Origin: Gastrodia elata
Lineage: Eukaryota > Streptophyta > Magnoliopsida > Asparagales > Orchidaceae
DNA: 64,000 nucleotides
Reading direction: 5' to 3'
Assembly (NCBI GenBank): GCA_016760335.1
Contig: CM028675.1
Coordinates: 23,586,501-23,650,500, forward strand
The notes below the pieces were generated by a model, which had not been told where the DNA came from, did not search any database, and saw only the letters and a list, made by a program, of their open reading frames with translations. A program made the position numbers and the translations under genes. Numbering within the stretch: position 1 is the first letter of the stretch; the number at the start of each line of letters is the position of its first letter. Below, in pieces: positions 38,601 through 47,241 of the stretch.

Positions 38601-40727
38601 GATAGCTCACTTGTAAACCTGCCATTCATACGGCGGTCCATAGTTGCAACCTTTACTATTTCTATGCTCAAATTTCAGGGCCATCTAAAGTGCACAAATT
38701 CACAAAGCAAAACTTTTGATGAAACAGAACCAATGATAGAACAAGAAGCGCCATAAGGAAGCACACCTCAACAGCATTAGAACCACCAACTCTATCATTT
38801 GAATTGAAAGCAGTTATGCAACGGCCAACATATACTTGTCCAAATCCTCCCTTCCCAAGCTTCCTTTCAATCCTATACACCGATGAGTTTCCCACTTGAA
38901 CCTACAGAAAGTAAAACCATGCTTGAAAACTAAGGTTACTTAAGACGATTGAAACTTAAAATGAGCTTAAACCAATCAGTACATATTTGCACGATAACCT
39001 CGAATCATTGAGGTATGTTGAAAATAAAAGGAAACAAATTATCATAGAATAAGAAAAAAAAAAAAGAACACATTACATTACAACAAATACTTGTCAGTAT
39101 AAGCATACAGATATTTCAACACTAGATAGTCATGAAAAATAATGGCCTCCAGAAAAAAGGTGCATTGTACATGCCACTGAGCAAAATAAGAGAACTCAAA
39201 ACCAACATGAGTAGGACATATTCATTAGTACTTAAGGTATACATATGGACAAAAAAAAGTGAGATGCATCCCCATTGCTTTGGAGCTTGTTAAAATAAAA
39301 AGATAGCCACTTTTAAGTACGAATTAAGTAGAACTTAAATCTATTAACCAACAAAACTGGACACCATAAATCCTAGGGGCTTGGCAAAATCAAGATTTCT
39401 TTATGCCATAATTTTTTGGATTTAACTTTATGGGATTTAGATGATTAGAAAAGATATGCACTTTATTGTCCCTATCCCAGATTGAGCAGCCAAACACTTC
39501 TTGCACTTGCCAAAAGTGTTGTTCTCATTGCATTTTACCAGCACCTTTTTCATCTAAACCGATCATTCAACCTCACCCCGTTATTAGCCCAGTACCTTGA
39601 TTTCACTTTTATCAAATGATTTGAAAATCAAGTGAACCAAAACCTTATTACTTGCTTATAATGTTCTGTACATATTTATTGTCTTCATACTTCTCTCAAT
39701 CATCAAAACAGCTAAATAGTATTCAAGCAACAACAACTATTTAGTTACAATCTAACACTAATTTAAAATTAATTAATGATAAATTTAACAAAATTAAATC
39801 AATTAAGCATTAATTAAACTTTAGCTTATCATTTATTGTAACATTAACTAAACCATCTAAACACTATATACAGTTTAATTGTCATTTAATTTAACAAAAA
39901 TTACGATATCTAAACTCTTAACTTTGAAAGTTAACTATACCCTCAGATATAGCTGAAAATATCCCCAAATTTCCCAAATTAGGATTTAAAAATATTTAAG
40001 AGAAATCATAACAAGTTATTTTTTCCAAATATAACAGCTTCATGAGATTTAGTAAATCCACATCTACAGGATTTACAAAATCTTAATTGACGCCAAACAG
40101 CTCCATAAATGCTTCAATAAGAAAGCCTCTCGCTAATTGCTAGAACATTCTTCGTTTCTACCAAAATATTTCTAAGCTACAGAATATCTTATAATATAAA
40201 CATTTCCCAGAATAAAGTAAAAGTACACACCACCCTCATTAGCAAACCCACCGATGATTAAACTAAAAGAAAATGCACGCATCGATAATGCATGCATGCC
40301 AAAAGAAAAGCCTTTGAGGGGCAAAGAATTTCAAAGCATGGAACCATAGAAAAAACGCATCTCCCGTCGCAACAATCGCAAGCGCCTATTGAAATTACAA
40401 GAAATAGTTCAAAATTGATGCCAGGGATAAAACAAAATCACAAGCAAACACTAACCGTCTCGGGAATCGGCGCATTCGTCCCCTCTTCTTCTTCTGCGCA
40501 GGGAAACATATCAGCGCTCCTCGCACCGCTATCAAGCTCATCCATCTCCTCTCCCCTACCTCTTCCTTGGTATCCCCAACCTCTCCCACACCTTCAACAA
40601 GATCAATCTCGCGTACAGTCTCGATCAGAACATCGTGGCACGAATTCCTGTTCCTCGGCCCAATCCGCCTCTCCGGCTGAGCAATCTGATTCGGCTGACC
40701 ACGGCCCCTCCGCGCTACGCGCGGCAT
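11508..40727 (-). CDS. MUT9-like/EL1-like (MLK/AEL/PPK) casein-kinase-I-type Ser/Thr kinase, 16 coding exons
   Basis: Exons on the minus strand: 40727-40456, 38901-38767, 38684-38611, 38483-38414, 38322-38267, 38181-38110, 38000-37906, 37783-37717, 37592-37463, 37382-37164, 37089-36947, 36868-36694, 13436-13346, 13254-13097, 12491-12302, 11567-11508. All introns are GT-AG and phases agree throughout exons 2-15. The kinase domain shows the Gly loop GKGGFGQVYVG, the ALKFEH lysine, HGDVKPENF, the CK1-style DLGLA in place of DFG, and RGRLPWQGYQ. The long C-terminal part typical of this plant family follows (KKVRMGMPATQW, HIEKGNDDGLF, EWIMEQWEKNYY, PSEGIHRRWDNGYR). Known family members act in the nucleus, phosphorylating histone H3, cryptochromes and ABA receptors. 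Oddities: a 23.3-kb intron 12, conflicting frames in exon 1 and a one-base insertion in exon 15. The family identity is very secure, but whether the copy is functional is not. Confidence 0.93.
11665..12096. mobile_element. hAT-like MITE in the last kinase intron
   Basis: A 432-bp element with imperfect terminal inverted repeats. The left end reads ggggcgtaactgagtcaagc. The right end, reverse-complemented, reads ggggtgtaaagagccaagcc, so about 15 of 20 positions match. Flanking 8-bp words are similar (cttgaaaa and cttaaaat), as expected for an old hAT target duplication. The interior contains clusters of gctcgagctt-type words near the right end and a long (ta)n run at about 11,790-11,823. There is no transposase, so it is non-autonomous. 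It lies wholly inside intron 15 (12,301-11,568) and does not touch exons. Confidence 0.6.
12935..13020. repeat. (TA)n microsatellite in kinase intron 14
   Basis: Two long TA runs, at about 12,938-12,973 and 12,988-13,001, followed by tatgtatatata. They lie in the intron between exon 14 (ends 13,097) and exon 15 (starts 12,491). This is likely polymorphic simple-sequence DNA. Confidence 0.9.
15085..15160 (-). mobile_element. LINE or SINE 3' tail remnant
   Basis: Plus-strand text caacaacaacaacacaaagc, then tcccactaggcggtgcggct, is the reverse complement of the standard 3' end of many plant LINEs (a ggctaca-type word, agtgggat, aggctt, then gttgttgttg). Only about 75 bp are recognisable. It lies inside the giant intron, in the same orientation as the other LINE pieces. 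Confidence 0.5.
15170..15560 (+). mobile_element. Ty1/copia 5' LTR (left edge uncertain)
   Basis: The right edge is fixed by the primer-binding site tggtatcaaagc at 15,561-15,572. The LTR ends ...ccttcaaca at 15,560. A TATA-like ctataaat lies near 15,467-15,474, followed by a CT-rich stretch, as in copia LTR promoters and leaders. I could not find a matching 3' LTR in the window, and the left edge is a guess. Confidence 0.5.
15561..17235 (+). mobile_element. Ty1/copia internal region: gag, protease and gag-pre-integrase remnants
   Basis: After the primer site comes a likely gag start at 15,711, then a multi-frame decayed gag with LKDRSMHDYLPEIKSIID and NGLSSNY, the UBN2-type Gag region (about 16,225-16,365). 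A zinc-knuckle remnant C-x2-C-x4-H lies near 16,636-16,665, with the last Cys replaced by Tyr. The protease motif follows as DSDASTHIT (about 16,768-16,795; family DSGA-x-x-H). The gag-pre-integrase phrase LRLGHPSHDIY is at about 17,155-17,185. Integrase, RT and RNase H are missing, and stops and frameshifts are frequent. The element runs antisense to the host kinase. Its homology stops where the DDB1-like fragment begins. Confidence 0.75.
17270..17606 (-). pseudogene. DDB1 (UV-damaged DNA-binding protein 1) fragment, decayed
   Basis: The minus strand from about 17,606 to 17,290 is GC-rich compared with its surroundings and matches the C-terminal beta-propeller region of DDB1, the CUL4 ubiquitin-ligase adaptor. 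Recognisable blocks are YDIYLGEENNFNLF (about 17,580-17,540), then DKERDRLEIVGKY (about 17,506-17,468), and after in-frame stops ITAVFSTVNIMICIVASLPHD (about 17,385-17,320). In DDB1 the same phrases occur in this order and at this spacing, without an intron between them. At least two stop codons and a frame change (near 17,590) make it a pseudogene. It lies directly after the truncated copia gag-pro and directly before a solo LTR, so it may have been carried by a retroelement. Identification is from remembered DDB1 motifs. Confidence 0.65.
17614..19388 (+). mobile_element. Solo LTR with perfect 5-bp target-site duplication
   Basis: The LTR runs 17,619-19,383 (1,765 bp), starting TGATGAGCCCCC and ending AAGTTTTGTCA. 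It is flanked on both sides by ATTAT (17,614-17,618 and 19,384-19,388). The interior has gcgc-rich words (17,790-18,000) and, near its end, the phrase ccctgaggaagataatctgg ... gtgcacttgcatg, which resembles LTR tails of Ty3/gypsy Athila/Tat-type elements. No internal domains or second LTR are present, so it formed by recombination between two LTRs. Its insertion broke DNA at the edge of the DDB1-like fragment. Confidence 0.85.
19389..21535. other. Intron DNA with a palindromic TTCGTTCGAA cluster
   Basis: No gene was recognised. Between 20,096 and 20,190 the sequence is built from overlapping cgaatc, gttcattcgttcgaac and tcgaatgaac words. These form many small palindromes and inverted pairs. 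A plus-strand frame (19,900-20,304) crosses it but has no known domain. The ends near 19,786 (tgtttgggacaaa) and 20,378 (atgccaaacag) are vaguely inverted, which would fit a MITE-like element, but the match is weak. Confidence 0.35.
21540..22890. repeat. Tandem array of a ~500-bp unit, nearly three copies
   Basis: The phrase atgcaccattcatattta recurs at 21,638, 22,133 and 22,634 (spacings 495 and 501). It is followed each time by similar text. A second phrase, accattaagtg, recurs at about 21,842, 22,321 and 22,801. Words like gaattatgagcaaat, aagaaacaaatcttatattt and ataagcccaaga also appear once per unit. Copies are clearly diverged, so the duplication is old. No coding capacity or element ends were recognised. 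Confidence 0.8.
22891..28220. other. Intron DNA, AT-rich; LTR-start-like string at 25,050
   Basis: Nothing coding was recognised. At 25,050 the string tgtaatgacccttggtcatt resembles the start of Ty3/gypsy LTRs (TGTAAYGACCC). It is followed by a moderately GC-containing stretch to about 25,715 with overlapping frames on both strands and no motif. This could be a truncated LTR. Boundaries and the other end were not found. Confidence 0.3.
28222..28523. repeat. Short tandem repeats (~48 bp) within a 214-bp higher-order repeat
   Basis: The word gttatgattcaaagtgctat recurs at 28,285, 28,334, 28,381 and 28,499 with small changes. A longer block, starting tattgcatca and running through tttactgccaaaa, recurs 214 bp apart (28,285 versus 28,499 anchors). 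The last monomer is interrupted by the insertion that starts at 28,524 and resumes at 30,773 (gttatcttgtgaatgaatac). Confidence 0.75.
28524..30772 (+). mobile_element. LTR-like insertion of ~2.25 kb splitting a tandem repeat
   Basis: It begins TGTAACGACTC, typical of Ty3/gypsy LTRs, with an immediate hairpin (gtaacgac, tcaac, gtcgttac). It ends ...aggtcctca. A TATA-like ctatatatc is near 29,166. The DNA around it (29,060-29,400) is strongly C/T-rich with a poly-C run at 29,060. TAT/ATT microsatellites lie at 29,628-29,660 and 29,710-29,760. The flanking sequences are two halves of one tandem-repeat monomer, so the insertion is real. The flanking 5-mers (attat and aaatt) do not match well. There are no protein domains, so it is a solo LTR or a non-autonomous element. 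Its first ~480 bp are related to the 43.4-44.6 kb repeats. Confidence 0.55.
29520..30036 (+). repeat. Dispersed repeat, partner of the inverted copy at 44.64-45.20 kb
   Basis: This piece, from gtcattcacattattatggt to gcacaaattgataaaaatac, is found again in reverse complement at 44,640-45,196, including a long ATT run, the word aagacgttggcttctatca, and the flanking AT-rich text. The two copies are about 14.6 kb apart in inverted orientation, one inside the kinase intron and one outside the gene. Confidence 0.8.
30890..31190. repeat. Tandem duplication, 151-bp unit, two copies
   Basis: The word gcatacatatacatgcacat occurs at 30,981 and 31,132. The preceding text (taaaccctaatctcaaggtt, then aacaaaactacataac) is also repeated with few changes. 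It directly abuts a second, different duplication to the right. Confidence 0.85.
31175..31452. repeat. Tandem duplication, 138-bp unit, two copies
   Basis: Starts with gcgtgcataaagaattttct at 31,175 and again at 31,313. Each unit also contains atgatttttgg, a tttttgtcaaaa run, and tttgcaggaattaaatcatt. Copies differ at only a few positions, mostly in T-runs, so this duplication is younger than the ~500-bp array. Confidence 0.88.
31453..34337. other. Intron DNA without recognised features
   Basis: AT-rich. No domain-bearing frame, element ends or tandem arrays were recognised. A short duplicated phrase (cttaagatacaataatatcga) occurs twice near 32,210 and 32,238. Confidence 0.5.
34338..35725 (-). 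mobile_element. L1-type LINE, internally deleted
   Basis: Minus-strand text near 35,705-35,645 reads WNIG and then QETKWVG, the start of the LINE endonuclease. The frame 35,634-35,437 continues it with NDVGIILNNTLKDNVVEVKRLRDRII and VYASQSGLE (shown here only as key phrases around GVGI and YAPQ-like motifs). Near 34,690-34,650 the end of the RT region appears as KVRMLRWISG. The 3' end with acaacaacaac on the plus strand is at about 34,338. The total of about 1.4 kb is far below a full element, so the central RT is missing, and many stops are present. It is sense-oriented relative to the kinase gene. Confidence 0.7.
40456..40727 (-). CDS. Kinase exon 1 with two conflicting frames
   Basis: From ATG at 40,727 the exon reads MPRVARRGRGQPNQ, a basic RGRG start expected for this family, and stays open past VREIDLVEGVGE. 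The downstream half, however, matches the family only in another frame, from ATG at 40,545: MDELDSGARSAD, an acidic EEEE run and APIPET, which joins exon 2 (VQVGNS) in phase. From 40,727 the coding length is 272 bp, two bases over a whole number of codons, so the first frame runs into a stop in exon 2. Either a small indel lies between about 40,600 and 40,546, or translation starts at the internal ATG and gives a protein of about 607 residues. Confidence 0.6.
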
Positions 40728-41100
40728 AGCTTACCTATTCCGCCCCATCCCCTCAAATCTCAGCGCCTCCGATTCTTCAATCTCCTGACTCAAAGGATCA
40801 AAAGGCGAGGGCCAAAAATCGAAAGCGTATGCGAACACAGGTACGCAGCAGCACTGATCGATGATCGGTTAACGGTTGATCGACGCCTCAAACCGTAACA
40901 GCGAAGCTGGGACGTCAAGAGAGAAGCGTAGTTGAGATCCTCTATGCGTGGAAGTGGGAATCGAATGAGGAAAAGAGGCGGCTTAGGCGATGCTGGACGA
41001 TCAAAGAAGATGGGAGGAAGGGATGTATACGTAGGCACACAAATGCGCTGCAGAAACGTGGAACCATATCGATCTAATGTAACGGTTTTTCTTCCAACTT
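40728..41100 (-). promoter_or_regulatory. 5' leader and promoter region of the kinase gene
   Basis: GC-richer, CpG-containing DNA immediately upstream of the first ATG, as in many plant housekeeping promoters. A splice-donor-like AGGTAAGC lies just before the ATG on the minus strand (about 40,737-40,730), which might mark a leader intron. An acgtgg G-box core lies near 41,056. No clear TATA box was identified, so the start site is unknown. Confidence 0.35.
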
Positions 41101-43405
41101 TTATTCATTACAAATATTAAACAACTACAATCTAAAGTAGATAATAGAAATTTTTCTTAGCCCATTCAAAATCAAGAAAATATTACTTTTTTAAGAAACT
41201 TTTTATTTTAATAAAATAGTTTAATAGTTAATAATGCATTTATAGAGATTTAAATTTTGAATATGATGTACAAGGGGATGAGCTTTAATTTGTAGACTGC
41301 ATTCACATAATTTTAATATTTTAATATTATTAAATATTTATGCTACCAATTTTAATAAGTTTTAAAATGCAAAGATGTGAACATATCAGAGATGTGAGCT
41401 ATATTATTTGGCCCTAAATATATTGGTGTTGCTAGTTTATTGGCTATTACTATCTCTGGTGTTGCATGGGCTATACTAGTTGTTGTTGCTTCTGTTGCTG
41501 CATGAGCTGCTTGTTGGTGCTACCTTTATTGCTACTTTGGTTGCTGCATTAGCTGTTTGTTGGTGCTACCTTTATTGCTACTTTGGTTGCTGCTGCAGCA
41601 ACCTCTGCTGCTGCAACCATATAACAATAAATGATCCTAAAAAATAAATGAGCCAAAATCATAATCAAATTTTCAATGTTAATTTAGATAAAATTAAGAT
41701 AAGTAATGTTTGCAATTATTTTTTGTTTTTGCAATTTATTATACTTTCATTTAAGATAGTTAAATTGACCTAAATTTTAAATAATATTGCTTGAAATTTT
41801 TTGTTTGTTATTTCTTGCAGACTTACTAATCACAATTTGCGGCCTTGGCTTAGGAATTAAAGCTACTTGTGCTTTGGCTTGGGGATTAAAGTTGATTGTG
41901 CCTTGGCTCAGGGATTAAAGCAAACTTGTATATTGCCAAAATTTTAATTAATATTGCATGTTGTTTCTTGTGTAGAGTACAGACTTGTGTAAGAAATATT
42001 AATATATTAATGTGTAATTGTAGTAATGTTGCAAGCAATAAATATTGTGTCAATAAGATATGGAGTTGTTTGTATGGTTAAATGTCTTAACTTTAAGCTG
42101 TGTATTGAAGATGTGATCATATTTTCAGTCTTGTTTGTTTGTTACAAATATATAATATGTTAAAAGAAATATTAATATTGTTAATTATTTTCTTAAAAAA
42201 TATACTTAAATTATTTTTTACAGGTTCAAGTCAGCTCGAACTCGAATTTTAATGAGTCAAATTTCTCAACTCGAATTGGATTAGAGTTGGAGTCGGGTTT
42301 AACTCAAATTTCTAAAGTTCGAGTTTAGCCTCTCGCTCGAACTCGAATCAAATCCAACCCTAACCATATGTCTTCATCCCTCCTAAGGAAATATTAAAAC
42401 CTACAATATGGGATTACTTAAGGATAGACAACAAAATTAATGGATCATTGGGCACCCAAAGTCTTTTCCCATACTGTATAACCTCATTAACATCAACTTT
42501 AATATATAGAATAATTTTAAATTGTTGATAGTTAATATAGCTTATTTAATTCTAAGTAATCAAAATTAATATATGAAATATATTATACAAATGATGTATG
42601 AATGATATAAATAATATACACCATTCGTTAATTCTACATATGAAAAGCATTAGAGCAAATCTTTTGAAATTTTCATTTAAGAATTATTTAATATGAATTA
42701 AATAGAGTGAATACTTAGGAAATTTTTTTAAATATGTAGGCTAAACTTAATAATAATTATATTTAGATTTCCCATTTTAAAATATACTGTAAGCTAAAAT
42801 TCTATTAAATTTAAATTTAAAATGATAAAAAAATACGCAAAATATCTCTTGAATTAAATAATTAAGATTTTACTATAATTTAAATAATTAAAATCTAATT
42901 TAATTCCTTTTATAAATGACAAGTGAATTCTCAGAAGTCGAATAAGTGGATTTGATCAGATGATAGTTAATAATTTAAACAATGATGGAGAAATCTACGT
43001 GCAAAGCCATGAGCAAGGAAAAAATATATTTCAAAAAAATTTCCACAATCATAAATCATACGGATCATAATGATATAAATATTTTTTCATGAAGATCCTA
43101 GATTAGCTTATTAATCCCATGAAACTCTAAATACTTGTAATCCAGAGGACTACACTCCAAGCTTTCAACACTTAGAGTTGCAATTTGAATCATGAAAATT
43201 AGTTTATACCCTAGACCTAACATGGGTTGATCACTCTCTTCACAAACCTTGAGCACAAGTTGAAGTGCCTTCGAGGATTGGATACTAAGCCACTCGATGG
43301 AGCTCCCACACCAAGCTTGTTATTGGATTACTCCATGTGGACACCTCCACCATCGCAAATGGTTTGTTCGACGCACAAAGCATGAAAAGTAAAAATCAAA
43401 TATTG
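41101..43405. other. Intergenic AT-rich DNA upstream of the kinase
   Basis: No gene. It includes a GCT/GTT-rich stretch (41,430-41,620, listed separately) and a cluster of actcgaattt/tcgaactcga words at about 42,225-42,350. The latter resembles a common plant MITE/SINE-type repeat, but its edges are unclear. Confidence 0.5.
41425..41625 (+). repeat. GCT/GTT-rich minisatellite with a 46-bp duplicated unit
   Basis: The text tgttggtgctacctttattg followed by ctactttggttgctgc occurs at 41,512 and again at 41,558. Around it gctgctg and gttgttgct words dominate. Reading frames here encode low-complexity Leu/Cys/Ala-rich strings only. It is likely simple-sequence DNA. Confidence 0.7.
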
Positions 43406-44576
43406 ACAATTAATGACCAATATCCTATCCTATTCGTTGGTAAATCGACCCAAATTAGTCTCCAATTGTAATGATCAATATCGTTACTTTGATAATTAGG
43501 TCAGATCCCATCCCAGAAATCAGGATCCCAGAAAACTTCAAATTAGGGCAAACTAAAATATCATTAGATAGAAACAAATTTATAGATCAAAATGCCCTAA
43601 TTTGGGAGAAATCCGGATAACAGAAACTCTTGCTTTAATTTATATTTTTTTTTAAATTCAACAAATAGAGAAAATTAAGTACAAATTCAATTTTATTGAT
43701 TTTTGTGTCTTTAGGTTAAGTATTATTTAAATGCTACACAAAAAGTTTCATCGATTTCGGAGCTCCGGTTCGATCGTGATTAATTTTTGAAGTTTCAAAT
43801 TTAAAAATTAATATAAAATAAATTATTGCTCATAACAAAAAATTTTGGCTTGAGGGTGTTCATTACATCATAACATGCTTTTACGTCAAGTTTTGTTATT
43901 TTTGAAAGTCAGATGATGAAAAAATACGAAAATTTTAATTCAAAATAATTATTTTATTTATTTTTTCTTCCCTCTATTTTTATTTTCCTCTATTAATGAC
44001 CAATATCTTATCCTATTCATTGGTCAATCGACCCAAATTAGTCTCCAATTGTAATGATCAATATTGTTACTTTGATAATTAGGTTAGATTCCATCCCAGA
44101 AATCAGGATCCCAGGAAACTTCAAATTAGGGCAAACTAAAATATCATTAGATAGAAACAAATGTTTAGATCAAAATGCCCTAATTTGGGAGAAATCCGAA
44201 TAACAGAAACTCTTGCTTTAATTTATAATTTTTTAAAATTCAATAAATAGAGAAAATTAAGTACAAATTCAATTTCATTGATTTTTGTGTCTTTAGGTTA
44301 AGCATATTATTTAAATGTTGCACAAAAAGTTTCATCGATTTCGAAGCTCCGGTTCGATCGTGATTAATTTTTGAAGTTTCAAATTTAAAAATTAATATAA
44401 AATAAATTATTGCTCATAACAAAAAAATTTGGCTTGAGGGTGTTAATTACATCATAACATGCTTCTACGTCAAGTTTTGTTATTTTTTGAAGCCAGACGA
44501 TGAAAAAATACGAAAAATTTAATTCAAAATAATTATTTTATTTATTTTTTCTTCCCTCTATTTTTATTTCCTCTTT
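43406..44576 (+). repeat. Tandem duplication of a 583-bp segment containing an LTR-start-like sequence
   Basis: The word taatgaccaatatc occurs at 43,411 and 43,994 (offset 583). All following text is repeated with few changes, including tgtaatgatcaatatygttac (43,470 and 44,051), catcgatttcgragctccgg and ttttcttccctctattttta. The unit carries part of the same family as the start of the 28,524 insertion, plus about 60 bp of flanking DNA. The copy boundary therefore lies outside the element, and this is a segmental tandem duplication. A poly-C run of 14 bases follows at 44,588. Confidence 0.85.
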
Positions 44577-44639
44577 GATTCCCTAAACCCCCCCCCCCCC
44601 CGGGACGCAGAAGCCTACATGCGCGTCGACCTTTGTTCA

Positions 44640-45196
44640 TTAGTAAAGTATTTTTATCAATTTGTGCGATGTTGAGCAAAAAAAGTATATTTAAACAAGA
44701 GTATTAAAAGATATCTAGGATATTACTCTTTCAAGTTCAAAAGTCAACAGTTTGATTGAATATGTATTTAAATTTTTAATATTTTAAATTAGCCTTTTAG
44801 CCAATATTATAATGATATTTTAAAGGATTTTTATTTTCTTCTTTTTCATTCTGTCTTTTGTTCATTTTTTCTCTTGATAGAAGCCAACGTCTTTAAGTCT
44901 CCGAGGGTAGCAATTATGTTTAATATAATGTTATTATTATCATTATGTAATAATAATAATGATAATAATAATATATGAAAGAAAGGACAAAAATAGAAAT
45001 GCTGTAAAAATCTACAAAAAGTAATAATAATAATAATAATGATAATAATAATAATAATAATAATAATAAGAAGAAGAAGAAGAAGAAGAAGAAAGGAAAA
45101 TGACAGAATAAAAATGCTTGAATTGAAATAATAGTCAATTTATAACATTTATACAATTTTCATTATTAATTAATGAGAACCATAATAATGTGAATG
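44640..45196 (-). repeat. Inverted copy of the 29.52-30.04 kb repeat, with (AAT)n/(AAG)n
   Basis: Reverse complement of the intron segment described at 29,520-30,036. It carries expanded ATT/AAT and GAA/AAG microsatellites at 45,021-45,092. Its right edge coincides exactly with the point where the truncated 5' LTR of the gypsy element begins (about 45,197-45,200), so one rearrangement may explain both edges. Confidence 0.75.
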
Positions 45197-45199
45197 ACG

Positions 45200-46456
45200 T
45201 AAGGTGATATTTAAAAAGCATAGCATTCACTTAGTCCCTTCAGTACTTTCAGTTAGTAAAGTATGTCCTAGCTTAGTCCGCCTCTTCAATTCTAATTTTA
45301 TTATAGAATAGACTCAGACCTAGCTTTGCAAATGTCTAGGATGGATACATGTCTTATTCTATAAGTTCAATTCAGATCTAGCTCTGCGGATGCCTGTAAT
45401 GGCTACATGTTGAACTTTTAGTTTAGAGACCATGTATGGCCTATTTCTGTTATGGCAGCACTATGTCTTAAGCTTATTTCTATTTCAGTTCAATTTTCAG
45501 TATTTGTTTTGCTCTGCCACATACTTCAATGTCCTTACTTTAGTGCTTGGCTTACTTTGCCACATGTCTCAGTGGCTTTACTTGCTGTTCATTCATATGC
45601 TAAGCTTACTTTTGCCACATGCCTTAGTGGCCTTTTACATATTAATCTGCATGCTTGTATAAATGCTCTTATTGATTAGTATTAAATATTGGCATATTTA
45701 GGATGCTAGAATTGTATGTTATTTCAGCACTTGTGTTCTTTATATACCCATTATGTAACCATGTGATTATGAGCATGTTATGATCAGATTTATTTTAGTA
45801 GTTATAGTTGCTTTTAGTCTCACCTTGTTTAGTTGTTGCTTTGTATGTTACTTTACATACTTATTCATTAGTTATAAATGAATAGTTTATAGTTATCCCT
45901 CTTCTTGTAGCTTGATGCACCATATGTTGCTTGCATGTTTAAAAGTAGTTAAATGTGATATCTTAAATAGCTTAAAATATTCTTAGACAATTTGTTTAAC
46001 TGTAACCTTTTTCTTTTATTGGTTGGGGCCCTGGCATTTGTGATACCGACAAATATCAGATTTAGAGTTGTTCGTAGGCAGTACTGCAGGAGAGGAGCCG
46101 GCGTAGGAGGAGGATCTTCCTACTACTGTTTAGTTAGATTTACTTTCTTGCAGTGAGGTTTTGAGAGACCTTTAATTTCATTTAATTCAGTTTGTAATAA
46201 TTAAACTCTAGATGTATTACTCTCTTATACTATATTATGATATGGATATTATATTATACTGTTTCTTGTTTCTACCACTTTGATTTGTATTGATGTATGT
46301 TTACCAGTTCTAGATGATAAGTCCTTGGCTTAAGGCAGGTTGGGTCCTACCTGACTTTACTTAAGTTGGGGAGTTTTCACATTTGGAGCATCGTACTCCC
46401 TGCGATTATGCTAATATTAGTGTTAGCATTACCGTGGGAAAGTACAGGGCCCCACA
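45200..46456 (+). mobile_element. Truncated 5' LTR of the Tekay-type gypsy element
   Basis: Corresponds to the last quarter of the 3' LTR (about 55,500-56,810). Shared strings include gcatagcattcacttagtcc, tagaatagact, several ttgccacatg repeats, and tccttggcttaaggcaggtt. It ends gggccccaca at 46,456, immediately before the primer-binding site. The first ~3.4 kb of the LTR is absent. By eye about one in six of the final ~118 positions differs from the 3' LTR, so the insertion is old. Confidence 0.85.
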
Positions 46457-46458
46457 GT

Positions 46459-46470
46459 TGGTATCAGAGA
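46459..46470 (+). promoter_or_regulatory. Primer-binding site (initiator tRNA-Met type)
   Basis: tggtatcagaga follows the LTR end by two bases and matches the complement of the initiator tRNA-Met 3' end, the usual primer of Tekay/Del and copia elements. Confidence 0.85.
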
Positions 46471-47241
46471 ATACCATAAGGTGTCAGAATGAGATCTGTG
46501 ATTCCTTTCTACCTAATGGACTATTCTTTTGAAGTGTAAATATCAAGGTAGAACACCCAAAATATAGTACTAAAACATGTAGAATGAAAATACTCATACC
46601 CTATATATCTAGTCATCTATAGCTAACAAAAACCCATACATTCTACTATTAGGATGAAATGGATCATGAAGAGTCTGATTTGGAATATCATCTACATACC
46701 TTTGAGTTGGCTTGGCGTTATAGTTTCAAATGGAGACAGGAGAGAAATGGCAAATCAAAGGAGTTTTAACAAAAGGAACCCTAGTCTTGGACAAACTTCT
46801 ATATCAAACGGTGTACTGAGGGCTTGACTTTTCCATCTATGCACAGGAGTGGTTGAACCGAGTAGAGTCAGTCCTGAGGCACATAGAGTGTCCAGAGTCC
46901 CTCTAGTTGATATAGTAACAGATCTGATGCTAGACTATGCATGAGTTTGGTGGTACTATACCATTAAGAAGCTCGAACGGAAATGCAAGAGAAAGCGTTA
47001 GAAAGTGACCTTTAAAGATTTTTGTTTTGCATTTAGGACTGAGTACATTAAGGAAATCTGAGTGCTAGTTAGAGTAATTGTCATTTCCTGATTTTAGTAG
47101 TGCTGTAGTTTTTGGCATTTTTTAAATCTTATGTAATCCTTCATTTCAAGAGTAATAAGAATTTTTGGCATATATTAGAAATTTTAATTTCTATCTTCCC
47201 TAGAATGATTCTGAAATCTAGGTTTGTGCTGCTTAATTAGA

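Noticed and set aside
40292..40729. Open plus-strand frame of 145 codons over the kinase first exon
   Set aside because: It is the complement of exon 1. The minus strand carries the family protein, and the plus frame is Ser/Pro-rich without a domain.
45432..45680. Leu/His/Cys-rich plus-strand frames
   Set aside because: These are LTR tail repeats (ttgccacatg words) translated. The same pattern occurs in the 3' LTR.
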